64,000 nt of DNA from Anniella stebbinsi (GCA_029215795.1 JARDYH010000003.1:258699562-258763561), one strand, 5' to 3'. Counted from the first letter of the stretch, positions 1-42,529 are shown. Made by a program: numbers and translations. The notes: generated from the letters alone by a model not told the origin.

Positions 1-64
1 TTCACAAGAAGAAACACGGGAAGCGGGAAATCTAACTCACTGAGATCTTGTTTTGAATTCATAG

Positions 65-336
65 ATGTCCTACTCTGCCTTGCACATTATAGTCAAGGAT
101 GTGATGGTCCGTTGTGCCGACCTGTGATCTTGTTGCCCGAGAACAACGCTGCACCTTTTCTGGAGCTGAAACGTTCACGCCACCCATGCATTACGAGAAC
201 GTTCTTTGGAGATGACTTCATCCCTAACGATATCCTTATAGGTGTAGAGGACGAAAAAGGAGACCCTGAGAGTAAAGCTTGCTGTGTTCTAGTGACTGGC
301 CCAAACATGGGAGGCAAGTCTACGCTCATGAGACAG
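65..336 (+). CDS. MSH6: MSH6 exon 5: Walker A region
   Basis: The acceptor AG is at 63-64 and the donor GT at 337-338. The exon starts with the last two bases of an Asp codon and ends on a codon boundary after MRQ. It encodes the stretch containing [15 protein letters not shown] and [11 protein letters not shown], then the ATP-binding P-loop [13 protein letters not shown]. At 272 nt it is 6 nt (two residues) longer than I recall for human exon 5; the extra residues fall in variable segments, around ENNAAP and the acidic loop before the P-loop. Confidence 0.96.
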
Positions 337-2291
337 GTAATTACATAAAGCAAGGCAGTTTGCGGCATGTTTTACAAGCTTAATACCGAACAGATTGATT
401 GTCGTGTTTGGGATTGGTCAGGACTTTCCTGCCCAGATTGGTGCATACTGGGGATTCTTTGACCCAATTTGTACATAATGAAAATGGATGGGGTTTTGGG
501 GGTGTCTGTGTGTGCTGCCTCCCTCCTGCTCGCTGCTTCTGCTTTCCATCAGATTCAGCAAACAACCCAGGAACGCCTCATTCCTGGATTGCTGGCTGCG
601 ACACCAAAACCAGCAGTGTGGATTGTTGAGGGAGAAACATCCCGGAGTTTTAACTCAGGTTTTGTTGTAGAGTTAAAACCCTGGGTTGTTTCTCCCTCAA
701 CAATTCACAGCGTTAGGACTTCACGGTGAACAACTGGGAACAGGGCATTCTGCAGTTGTTTAGCAAAATGGTAGTGGGTAAGCAGTTGGAAGCACTGCGT
801 GCGCTCATGGCCCCGATGAACTATGGGTTAATTAATCCATGGTTGGTCATTACGTGTGAACCGGACCTTTGCTTTCGCTTGCAAATGTGTGGGTTAACTA
901 AGGCCAGATGTACACCAAGCAGGATATTGTGGTATGAAAGCAGTATATAAAAGGCCGGAACCACACCAAGTAGAATATAGCAGTATATGGTACATGTCAA
1001 CGGGCCCCAACAGTTCTCAGTGCACTTCAATACTACTATATAGCAGTAGTGTGGCTCCTGCCTTTTATATACCGCTTTCATACCGCTATGTCCTGCTTGG
1101 TGTAGATCTGGCCTAAGTTTACATTATGATTTGGATTGTGAAAGCAGGCTGGAGATAAGGCTGAAGGCTGGGTGATCCTGCTTCAGGAAGTTGGGGCTAG
1201 ATGGTCTTCTGGACCCTTCAGCTCCAACTCCCTATATCCTATATATAAATATACATGTATTTCTTTTTTACTAGAAAAATATGGGGGCATCTTTAATAGC
1301 CCAATTGAAAATTGCTTTAGCAAAGAAACATCCATTTAAGATCCACTTCCTCATGTTTTTATGTACTTAACAATGTTTTTACTCCACTCCTCCGCCAAAA
1401 CAAAAGGGGCCCAAAGCAGATTACAATGATCAATAATAAGACATCTTCGTGCAGATGGTAATGTGCTGTAAACTGAAAACAGGAGCAAACAAGGTGCACC
1501 ATGTCAAGGTTGCCTTGTACGCAGTTCTGCTTTCAAAAACTCAGATTGCCCAAGCAAATGAGTAAAGATATTTTCTACAGGGGCATTCTTTTTCTAGAAT
1601 TTTGATAATTTTTCCCAATATCTCTTTGTGGAGAATGATTGAATTATAAGAGCAAATGTGCTGCATAATTGTTAAAAGCATTTTTAAATTGCCCAAATGC
1701 TTATTGACTTTCTACTTTTAAGACCAGGTGACCTAGTTTTCTGTGTCTTTTTCAATAAGGAGCTTAAGTCTTCCAGAATTTCATAGCTATCGAACTGATT
1801 TGCACAGTCTTGTGGCCCAGCACATTTTTAAACTTCAGCTAATCCCCTCTAGAGTTTCTATGCAACTAAAGTAAGATGGAATAATTCAGTATTAGAGATA
1901 AAGGTTAGGATGGAGTGCCCCACTGTCTACACGTCTTTGTAGAGAGTTTTTTTGACTTTCAATCCCAGCAGTAACAAAAGCAAGGACTGTCCTTTATCTC
2001 TGAAGGTATTCATGTGTACCGGCTAATCTAAATACATACGACTTGTTTTCAGTAGAGCTACAGCTAGAGGAAGTGATGAATGGAAATATTTCTTTCCTGT
2101 ATTAGTTAGCTCTGGAGCAAAGCAGTGAAGAGAATTTTTTAATAGTTAGTGGCTTTGTTGCTTTGCAGGCTGGCCTCTTGGTAATAATGGCCCAGTTGGG
2201 ATGCTTTGTACCTGCTGAAACTTGCAGGCTTACTCCTGTTGATCGGGTATTCACCAGACTAGGGGCTTCAGATAGAATTATGTCAGGTGAG

Positions 2292-2331
<40 letters not shown>

Positions 2332-5300
2332 GAGCAGTTGGTGAGAGCATCTTCACCAACACAACATAGAGGCTCAGTTCGGACAACACAATAACCACCG
2401 GTGGTTTTAGTAGTCGACCATGAGTTGAGCAGTCAACGGTTGGTATTTGTGTCATCTGTCGGGCAAAAAACATCCCACAGTTGACTATTTCGTCAATACC
2501 ATTGGAGAAACACAAACAGCTGCAGAGTTGACTAGTCACACAACAGGTGGTTATTGTGTTGTCCGAACTAAGCCAGTGGAGTTTTTTGATCTGTTGAGTT
2601 GACTTTTCGCCTGGCTATGGAATTCCCAGGGAAGAGCAGCCAACACCGCACCAGCTGCTCTGCTACAGCTGGCACAACTCGCACTGGCTGCTGGGATAGC
2701 ACCGGGAGGAGGGAGGGTGGGGGCTGTGTCAGTCAAATGCCGGATTGACTTTTAGTCCACTCAGCACCAGCCCCAACCACCCATAATGTGTGTGGACACA
2801 GGAAGCCCAGATTCAGGTCCCCAAACAGTTGAGAACTTCACTGAGTAGTCCTAGGTTGCAGTAATAGTGACAGGCCCAACTGACTTCTAGGGCTCTGAAA
2901 CTGAATTTGGTGTTCTGTGCTCTTGGAAGGAAGGTTGGGTTGCCAATGTAGCAACCAAAAATTATGATCATGAACATTGAATTTTACTGAGCGTTGGAGC
3001 AAACAAAATGAACTTGTGGGGAGGTTCTAGGCCTGTTTGACTCGCTGCATATGACACTCTTGCCACAAAGTGGAAGTTCTTAAGAATTTCAGTATGTCAG
3101 AACAAATGTTTGTGCACATCCTTAATCAACAGAGTACCAGCAGTTTATTCCAATAAAGGTTTTGAAAACAATAGATTTTTCTTTTCCGGAGTCAGATTTC
3201 CATTTAATAGAACAGCTCAATTTACACATGGCTTAGAAGATCATGAATGAGCTGTAGACCCACACATGGTCTCCTGCCTGTACAGCACTTGGCCTCAACC
3301 CACAATCAGAAACCATCAAGTCAGCCTCCAGAAATGTTAGTATGTTGCAATGTTTCTGTGAGGATGAACAGTTATCACCATTATCTGTTTGTCTTTTCTG
3401 ATTTTGCAAAAATCCTAAGTGTCTTTGAAAGGATTGTTCTTATTCCCAAATATTGACAGCATGTGTTTTCCTCACCAGGGGAAAGTACATTCTTCGTTGA
3501 GCTGAGTGAGACTTCAAGTATATTACAGCATGCAACAGAGTATTCACTTGTTCTTATGGATGAACTAGGTATGTACGCTGAGCATATAGAAAGAATTTTA
3601 AACATCAAGCTGTGATACTCTCAGCGACTGTTTAAATTATCAACTGGCCATGTTGGTTGCCAGTTGATTGGCAGTCTACAGCTCACTCCTGACTTAAATG
3701 TGATGTGGGCAAGCAAGAACTCAGCGGTGTGGCATTATACGCACTATCGTCTTACTTAAAATGGGGTCCCCCAACCACTATGTGTATAATGATTACACCA
3801 GTACAGCACTTGCCTCACTTATGGATCCCTGGCATACTGAGAGAGCCCAGTTTAAACTAGACACTGGATGCATGCAACACCGAATGAATAAGTTCTTCTT
3901 GCCCACTCATGTTTTTAAGTGGGCCTATGTTTCTAAAAGAGGGGTCGTGGCCCAGTGGCAGAGCACATACTTTGCATGCAGAAGGTCCCGGGTTCCGGAT
4001 TAGATCCTTGGCAACTCCATGTAGAGCTAGGAAACAATTGCGCCTGAAGCCCTGGAGAACTGCTGCCAGTCAGTGTTGACAATACTGGACTAAAAGAACC
4101 AATGGTCTGACTGTATAAGGCAGCTTCCTATGTTCCAAGTATGTGGAAATAATATGTGGTGGTATGATTTTCTTTTCATCTGGTCCTGCTTTTCCAAGGC
4201 TAGTGAACAATGTCTTAATTAGTCATAAGAAAAGTCTTGCTTCTGCACAAGACCAAAGTGTATGAATGGGATGGCCATCCCATTTTCTGCCCTCAGCATC
4301 CGACATGCAGTGGTACTCCTGCTTGCAGAGGTTCTAGCTAGTATCATAGGGGTGATAGACCAATCCATCATTAGATGGATTGCCTTCACCAAAGCATCAT
4401 CTCATGTTCTTTTGTGGGTTCCCTGAACTTCTGAGACGTGGAAGGCTATGGCTGGAGGGTGTTGTGGTTCCCCACATCTTAAATGCCCTCCTCAGGCAGG
4501 CCTGCCTGGTGTCCCCTCATGTTATCTTTGCATTGCCTTATTATGCCTAGACTTTTAGGGTGTTTTTTTTAAAAATAAAATAAAATTGGTTGAGATTCTT
4601 AATCTATTTAAGACATTGTGAAATTTTAGCTGTCACTCATGTATCAAGTTGGTTTATCTGTTAGTCATCTACAGGTGGTTTATTATTAATTGTACAGTTT
4701 GTTTCGTTTGCCTTCCTTGGAGCTGTGTATGCTGAAGATACAGGAGACAAACGTTTAATTCTTTTATAAAGTTACTTAACTTCATGCAGTCAACCATGTG
4801 GAAATGAATTCCATAAATTAATCTTACGTTGCATGAAGTATTTCCTTTTAGTTGTCTTGAATCTATTGCAAATGAATTCAGGGTCACCTAATAAAGTTGG
4901 AAATAGATAAACTTTCCCTCTCCAAGCTGTTGTTCTATAGTTAACCACCACCACCCCTAAAATGGAATTATAACTCAAGAAGGTAGGGCCCCATACAGTC
5001 CATCGCAGTCCATCTACCATAATCTGGACTAGTACGCTTTGCCACAAGCACTACACAAGAATTAGAATGCTGTGTGGAGACAATAGCGCAAGCACATCAT
5101 CTCATCCACAGGTTATACATCAATTCAACAAAGCAGATAGCATACATATATTAAACAAGGAATTAAGCATCTGTAAAATGGGTAGTTTTTCTTACAGATG
5201 GAGCACACTGATGAGAAGTGAGTGAAAACATATGCAGAGCAGAACAGTCAAGAAAAAGTGAGCTACAAAGCCACAAGCTACACACATGCATTTGGTCAAG

Positions 5301-8300
5301 GAATTAAGCATGTAATTCCAGGGGCAGGATTGTTAGGGCATAATGCTCAAACGTTTCATTTCATTGCATGGGCATTTTAACTGAGGTGAGAAGATCCAAC
5401 TAAGAAAGCAGGAAGTTAAAGCTCTTAAAACTGATTCTTATTGTTTCGGTTTCCTTTCTCTCTCTCCCTGGCTCCTGGATTGAGCCTTCAGTCCAAGCCT
5501 TAGTGCAAAAAGTAGCAAGTAGCAAACCTACCTGGGATCAAAGTTTCAAACTTCAGTTCAGAATTTTAAAGCTCTAAGTGAAGAATCTAGAAGACTAGAG
5601 CAGTTGACTTCCCTGCTGCAAAGCCTTCGCCATCCAAGCCCTTGGAACCTGCATTTGCTTCTCCAACCTTCCTACCCAAAGGGCAGGACTGCTGGGAAAG
5701 GGGAAGAGTCCAAGCAAAGTAGGCTGACACGAAATGGAGTTCCTGACTCTTAGTTGCAACTTTTTTTAAAAGTTACAACTTTTTAAAAAATACTCGATTT
5801 TTTTTCTAAATGAATCTATTTCACCTAAGTAAACGGTTAGGGTTAGGTGGTCACCTGTCAGAATGATTTCCCCTCCCCAACACTTGAGAGCAGATTGTGG
5901 ATACGCAGGGGACTGCAGGCGGGAGGAGAGGACAGCAAAGTCATGTTGTGCCAGCGGACGTATGCTCACCCAGCTGTTAAATCCAACTCATGCTTTTAAG
6001 CAATTTTCTCATAGGTTGCCCATTTATATGTACCTTTTCCTTTTATGTTTTGAGTTGGTTTTTTTTGGCTTTAACTAAAATTAGTTTCTATTTGTTAATA
6101 CGTTAGCCATAATAGGAACACGATGGGTTGGAACCAGACCTAGGCATGCTTAGTATAGACCCCCTGAAATCATTGGGACTTAAATTAGTTATGACCAACT
6201 TAATTCCCATTGATTTCAGTGTGTCTGCTTCAAGTAGGACTAGGATTGGATCCAACCCAATATATTTAGAATTAGTTGGAAAATCCTGCCTTCAGACATG
6301 CACACCCTCAATTCACTTCTAACTTGGAAGTAAACTGAGCTAAGGCTGCAGTACATACAGATCAAGGAACAAGAGTCATACAGCCTTTCATTATGGCAGG
6401 GGCCCTGGAATGTTGAAAGTTGTATGTTCTTTCCATTTTCCTTTCTCAGAAACTGTTTAAGCAAGTCCAGTCTGTAAAGCCCCAGGGCTTTGCGCGTGTT
6501 TGTGTGAAATCTGTTGTATCTCCTGAGCTATTTGGTCATACTGCTTCTTAGGTGTAACATGTTAGTTTTCACTGCCTATGAAATTGAAGACCTTACATAA
6601 TAGTGTATTAGACCATGTTAAGGAAGGATTTTCATTACCTGTTTGGCTCTTAGGAAGATGTAGAGAGGGTGATTCTTAAAGCTGAGTAACAGGAAGTGTT
6701 GAATCATCTCTCCGTACCTCTGCAGATGCCTTTGAATCTAACCAGTTCTCTCAATTTTTCAGGTAGAGGTACAGCTACATTTGATGGAACTGCTATTGCT
6801 AGTGCAGTTGTCAAAGAACTTTCAGAGAATATTAAATGTCGCACTATGTTTTCAACACATTACCATTCTTTAGTAGAAGATTATTCTCACAGTCCCTCTG
6901 TGCAGTTGGGACACATGGTATGTAACACTTTTTTCTTGTCCTTCAGTGTGGTATTCCTCAGTGCTTACAGTTTCAAATGGTTTGCCTGACCTGCAAAGGG
7001 TTTAAATACTGGAGAGCCCATTCTGCTGAATATAACAAGAACCCCTTCTCCCCAGGGTGAATTGATTTAAATCGAGGCAACTTAATTCAAGAAAAAAGAA
7101 TGATTTAAATCAAATTTCCCCTTTATTTTTTTATTTCCTAAACAATGGTGCATATCTGAGCACTAAAGTAAATTAACTTTACAACTGGAGTATTTACATT
7201 GTTACAACCAAATCTTGCATCTGTCACACTTTATACATTTTGCCTGCTTTCCTTTACCTAGTTTAATTCCCACATATGGAATCCTGTATGACCAGAGACC
7301 AGGAATCTTTTGTTCTGCGTCTCTGCCTTGGCCCAGCCCCACCCTCACAAAAACAAAGTAGCAAACAAAAATGAAATATCCATGATTTATAGATAGAAGT
7401 GTGATTTGATAGATACTGGACAGATTGGAGTAATGGCTTCTTCAGGTGAAAAAGAAATGCCTGTTATACATATTTGTATTTCAGAAATGATCAAATTGTT
7501 GGGTCTTCATAAAAAAAACTTAATTTACCACAATGTGTCTAGTACAGGCACTGATTCATTTTCAAGATTAACTGTAGAGCTAACATGGTTATAGCCAGAT
7601 TATTTATTAAACCTATTATTAAGAGAAATACTTTTTACAATCTTTTCAAAACAGGTTTAAAACAAAAAAAATCATTTAATCTACCCTGCTTCACCACTTC
7701 TATTTTATTACCTTGATGATGATCAATGGAGATTTGTTGTAGTTGTTCAGAAGCCCAATTGACAAATGAGTTACTTTGCTTTGTTGTAGACACTTAGAGA
7801 AAGGTCTGCATAGACTGGTAAAGAAACTGAACCCAGGGGGTGTAGAGTCCTGTAAAGTATTTGATTTCTTGTTCGTTTCAGGCTTGTATGGTGGAAAATG
7901 AAAGTGAGGATCCTAGCCAAGAAACAATCACTTTCCTCTACAAATTCATTCAAGGGGCTTGCCCTAAAAGCTATGGCTTTAATGCCGCAAGGCTTGCTGA
8001 CATTCCAGAAGAAGTTATTCAGAAAGGTCACAAAAAGGCAAGAGAGTTTGAGACAACTACCCTCTCACTGAAAGTGTTTAGGTAAGTTTCTTGCCTTTTC
8101 ATTTGCCATATAGCTTTCCTTGCTGGAGAAAAATGCTAGATCTTCCTCAAATCACTTACATCCTGCAGGAGGTAGGTTTAAAATAACAAGTTTATTGTGC
8201 AGTTGAAGTGTGGTGTCACAGCTATGTTGGCACTAGTAAAATAGATGGAAAAGGGGACAATGTATGAGTAAAAACATTAAGCTTCTGATGTGTTTTACCA

Positions 8301-8490
8301 TTGTTAAATGATGTGAGGATAGGGCAGTAAGAAACTGTTCTATTGTTAATGACATCCCATTCCCTTTGCTTTTAATATTTTGTTACTTGAACAAACGCAT
8401 GTTTGTTTTTCCAGGAACCTTTGCCGGATAGCTGAAGGAGCACCAGCAGCCAGAGATGATATCGACAAATTAACTATGCTTCATGGTTGA
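65..8490 (+). CDS. MSH6: MSH6, DNA mismatch repair protein, last six exons (5'-partial)
   Basis: Spliced exons 65-336, 2169-2286, 3479-3568, 6763-6917, 7882-8081 and 8415-8490 (911 nt) give one open frame of about 302 residues, matching human MSH6 from about residue 1058 to the end. MSH6 pairs with MSH2 as MutS-alpha, which recognises base mismatches and small loops in the nucleus. The part seen is the C-terminal ABC-type ATPase domain: Walker A GPNMGGKS (298-321), the MutS signature helix around STFFVELSE in exon 7, Walker [12 protein letters not shown] across the exon 7/8 junction, and the His-loop STHYHS in exon 8. Exons 6, 7, 8 and 9 are 118, 90, 155 and 200 nt, the lengths I recall for human. 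Earlier exons lie left of the window. No frameshift or stop is seen. The final residues differ from human (see exon 10). Identification is very secure. Confidence 0.97.
450..870. mobile_element. MITE-like palindromic element with internal hairpin
   Basis: The core is an inverted repeat, 622-656 against 670-704 (32 of 35 bases pair), with a 13-base loop. Sequence on both sides (TCAGATTCAGCAAACAACCC, ATGGTTGGTCATTACGTGTG) is echoed near 62690-63010, so this is a dispersed family. Boundaries are approximate and no target duplication was established. Confidence 0.6.
901..1114. mobile_element. MITE with about 65-bp terminal inverted repeats
   Basis: The left arm (901-968, beginning AGGCCAGATGTACACCAAGC) and right arm (1049-1113, ending GCTTGGTGTAGATCTGGCC) are reverse complements with a few mismatches. 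Total length is about 214 bp with no coding capacity. This is the form of a non-autonomous DNA transposon; the superfamily is not determined. Confidence 0.75.
2169..2286 (+). CDS. MSH6: MSH6 exon 6
   Basis: This 118-nt exon lies between acceptor AG 2167-2168 and donor GT 2287-2288. It encodes [17 protein letters not shown] followed by [17 protein letters not shown] and the start of the MutS signature (RIMSG). It ends one base into the Gly codon. A long TG microsatellite begins only a few bases beyond the donor. Confidence 0.97.
2295..2324. repeat. (TG)n microsatellite
   Basis: About 14 TG units start 8 bases after the donor GT of MSH6 exon 6 and are followed by TATGTATG. On the - strand this reads CA repeat. 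Confidence 0.95.
2376..2569. mobile_element. MITE with perfect 24-bp terminal inverted repeats
   Basis: Bases 2376-2399 (AGTTCGGACAACACAATAAC then CACC) are the exact reverse complement of 2546-2569. The 194-bp element has no coding capacity. It resembles the family at about 16449-16666, which has ends reading TGTTCAGACAACA. The type suggests a hAT-like non-autonomous transposon, which is inference. Confidence 0.75.
3479..3568 (+). CDS. MSH6: MSH6 exon 7: signature helix and Walker B
   Basis: This 90-nt exon follows acceptor AG 3477-3478 and ends at donor GT 3569-3570. It encodes [15 protein letters not shown] and then LVLMDEL. The acidic Walker B pair Asp-Glu, which coordinates Mg and activates water, is intact. 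Human has Val where this protein has Met just before the Asp. Confidence 0.97.
3941..4136 (+). mobile_element. tRNA-derived SINE
   Basis: The head GGGGTCGTGGCCCAGTGGCA carries a clear pol III A box (TGGCCCAGTGG, 3948-3958), then CATGCAGAAGGTCCCGGGTT and a decayed B box. The body has GCTGCCAGTCAGTGTTGACA and the tail GGCAGCTTCCTATGTTC. This is the common squamate tRNA-SINE layout. It lacks a long A tail and looks old. Confidence 0.8.
4760..5060 (-). mobile_element. Antisense LINE (CR1/L2-type) 3' ORF fragment
   Basis: The - strand frame encodes [11 protein letters not shown] and then INLWNSFP. This matches the RFxTxKRKYFFxQ...WNSLP signature at the end of LINE ORF2 that is seen much better at about 44425-44670. 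Confidence 0.55.
6123..6260. mobile_element. Palindromic MITE (GGGTTGGA...TCCAACCC)
   Basis: The ends GGGTTGGAACCAGACCTAGG and CCTAGTCC-like/GGATTGGATCCAACCC are imperfect inverted repeats. The inside (CATTGGGACTTAAATTAGTT then CCCATTGATTTCAGTG) pairs with itself. A relative lies at about 53085-53205. Confidence 0.6.
6763..6917 (+). CDS. MSH6: MSH6 exon 8: D-loop and His-loop
   Basis: This 155-nt exon follows acceptor AG 6761-6762 and ends at donor GT 6918-6919. It opens with [13 protein letters not shown], completing Walker B and the D-loop region, and carries the switch histidine motif [12 protein letters not shown] (His codon 6858-6860). It ends cleanly after GHM. Confidence 0.97.
6918..7881 (+). 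other. MSH6: MSH6 intron 8
   Basis: This 964-bp AT-rich intron contains no repeat or exon I can name. A degenerate AAATCAATTTCCCC-type stretch near 7060-7120 is probably an old repeat. Confidence 0.8.
7882..8081 (+). CDS. MSH6: MSH6 exon 9: end of ATPase domain
   Basis: This 200-nt exon follows acceptor AG 7880-7881 and ends at donor GT 8082-8083. It encodes [20 protein letters not shown], the motif [15 protein letters not shown] and the helix [16 protein letters not shown]. This C-terminal helical part contacts MSH2 in MutS-alpha. It ends two bases into an Arg codon. Confidence 0.97.
8415..8490 (+). CDS. MSH6: MSH6 exon 10: terminal coding exon
   Basis: The acceptor AG is at 8413-8414 and the stop codon TGA at 8488-8490. 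The exon completes an Arg codon and adds 24 residues: [14 protein letters not shown], then [10 protein letters not shown]. Human MSH6 ends with a different tail (KLLTLIKEL after the same helix). The helix is recognisable, but the last residues are changed and the end is about two residues shorter. The stop is read directly; the divergence could be lineage variation or a displaced stop. Confidence 0.93.
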
Positions 8491-8580
8491 GACCCTGTAT
8501 AGTTTCTACAGCAGTTTTCAAAGGCAGTATGCAGACAACACAATGATCTAATAAACTTTATTTTTTAAAAATGACCATTT
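8491..8580 (+). other. MSH6: MSH6 3' UTR (short)
   Basis: After the TGA at 8488-8490 comes a short AT-rich stretch with a canonical AATAAA at 8550-8555, 60 bases past the stop. Cleavage would be expected 10-30 bases later, so the 3' UTR is about 75-95 bases. The right-hand boundary is inferred. Confidence 0.7.
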
Positions 8581-9702
8581 TCCATTGTCTTTCCTAGGAA
8601 ATTAAACCCTTTTAATTCTTAGCTACCCTCTACATAATGGTTATTGAATACTCCACAATATATTAAGTCTAGATGTTATGGTACATGCATACACTTTCAG
8701 GCTGTTGATTACCCACTGTCACCAATACACATAAATGGAAAAAGCTATGAAACTGTATAGGGCTGTCTATATACTTTGTCTCATCTTAATTAGAGCAGGA
8801 ATTTTCAGCAGTTCATAAGAGTAATGTCCAAACTGTTCAATAAAACTGTGAACAGAGTAAAATACAGGATTGTTTGGGGGAGACTCCTACAGTGTACTTT
8901 AAAACATAGTAACACCTCCACTTGCAAACTGTCACCTGTGTACTTTGTTTTATAGTGCATTATCTCCCAAGAAGTCTCATTAAAAATTGTTTCTTAAGGT
9001 GATGCAAAGATCATGAGGGTAGGGAGGGGAATGGGGAGATTCTAACTGCAAAGGATACCAGAAAAATTGCTGGATATAATTTAAGATTAGTGTTCTCTTT
9101 CATAGAAAGAACGTACATACTGGGACATGAGTACAGTTACAGCAAGTCTAGGTGTGCTAACAAAACAGGACACATTCAAGTACAATAAGATTTGCTTGAA
9201 ATTAAAAACTACATGAGATTAAAGCGTTAAAATCATCTCAATCTGAATAAATGTTAAAAAAAATCAAAATAAATGCAGAAGTGCTAGCTCACATTTTTAC
9301 CATATTACAAAAAGCAATTGGTACCCATGTCCATAAAGGCAGCAACAAAGACTGCTGCCCGTCTACAGAATAGTACTACTGCAAATGGGACTGCGTTTCA
9401 ATGCTACTTGTAGAAACACCAGCCTTTTGGAACTTGGTATCTGTACAAAGATGCAGCTTATTTTCTTCACATCTGTCCCTTAGTCTTTGTTTACACAGTA
9501 ATGCTGAAACGCCCAGTTCTGTTATCCTGAGTCAACATATTGCCACTTTCTTTTTGGTAGGTTGAGCTCCATAGTGTCACCACTTTACACATCCATTTTA
9601 AAGTCTCTCTCTCTCTCTCTCTGCAGAAATGGGCAAGTATAACTTCCTCAAAAACAAAATTAACAGTTATGATAGAATGGCAGGACTTTTTCTCAAAGTA
9701 AT
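8540..9702 (-). other. FBXO11: FBXO11 3' UTR
   Basis: This is about 1.16 kb between the FBXO11 stop (9703-9705) and the - strand AATAAA at 8557-8562. It is AT-rich, with no ORF of interest and no obvious transposon. A CT run at 9605-9623 (GA on the transcript) is the only marked simple repeat. An ATTAAA variant on the - strand near 8612 could be an alternative end. The far boundary is inferred. Confidence 0.7.
8550..8562. terminator. Palindromic bidirectional poly(A) signal for MSH6 and FBXO11
   Basis: AATAAA (8550-8555, + strand) is followed after a single C by TTTATT (8557-8562), which is AATAAA on the - strand. The 13 bases are a perfect palindrome apart from the central base. It serves MSH6 on the + strand, and it is the only canonical - strand AATAAA I see downstream of the FBXO11 stop. 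Use by FBXO11 is inferred. Confidence 0.75.
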
Positions 9703-41688
<31,986 letters not shown>

Positions 41689-42529
41689 TTACAACTTCCA
41701 GATCTAAACAATTTAAGCTGTTTTTTAAGTGCAAAAAAACTTCCCCTGCTTTTTTATCAAGTCACATGAAGACAGAAAATTTAGTATTACAGTTGAGATA
41801 TCCATCTTGCTTAAATATTTTATGCATTAGTATTTTCTATATGTTAATCTAGTTTGTTATGTTTACATCTTCTAGACTTTTCAAATTCTTATATAAGCAC
41901 CAGTGGAGTATGCTTTACAAATAACACTGTAAAATGTTTCTCATAAGTACAGCGAAGCTCATTTACAATGGAAAAAATATCTAGCGTTTATAACTGCAGT
42001 TAACAGTAAATACAACATACTGGCCCAGCTTTTTTCCTCAAGCTCAAAAGTGATTGCGAAACATGTTCATAGGAATACAAAATGTCCCCCTGATCTGTTT
42101 AGAACAGAAATGGCAAAACCGGTCAGTAACTACAGCACAAGTCAACACCAGTCATGAGATAGTGCCTCTCTGGTTCACAGTACAGTATACATGCAGAGAT
42201 GCATTCTGCCCCTATCCTACCGAGCTGGAGAATATATAGGAACACAACACAGAAGATACAAACAGGATGGCAAGTCCTTCTCTCTCCCCATCCACATCTG
42301 CTACAAACCCCTGGCACCTGTGCCACATGTGGCTTGTATACCATAGGTTCCCTCACTTTGCCTTAAAGTATGAATTACAAGATTAATATTTTAATGGTTT
42401 AAAAAAAAAAAAGATTGTTGGTGCTCTCTCTCATAGAGGGTAAGGTTACTAAAAGCTACTAAACATGGTAACTATTACTTCCATTATTGGAAGCAGTGTC
42501 AATATGTCTCTGAATTCTAGCTACTGGAG

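Larger units (their letters stand above)
337..2168 (+). other. MSH6: MSH6 intron 5
   Basis: This 1.83-kb intron holds a palindromic element (about 450-870), a second long-inverted-repeat MITE (901-1114) and then unremarkable AT-rich sequence to the acceptor. No further exon-like ORF is seen. Confidence 0.85.
2287..3478 (+). other. MSH6: MSH6 intron 6
   Basis: This 1.19-kb intron contains a TG microsatellite directly after the donor and a MITE (2376-2569). The remainder is without recognisable features. Confidence 0.85.
3569..6762 (+). other. MSH6: MSH6 intron 7
   Basis: This 3.2-kb intron contains a tRNA-derived SINE (3941-4136), an antisense LINE fragment (about 4760-5060) and a palindromic MITE (about 6123-6260). 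The stretch 5070-5460 twice contains CAAGGAATTAAGCAT (near 5156 and 5299) but I cannot assign it. Confidence 0.8.

Noticed and set aside
2102..2539. A 145-residue - strand frame over MSH6 exon 6
   Set aside because: It is the shadow of the exon and of the TG repeat (a His-Thr run).
3941..4012. A functional tRNA gene
   Set aside because: Only the pol III A box is good; the B box is decayed and the SINE body follows, so it is a SINE head.
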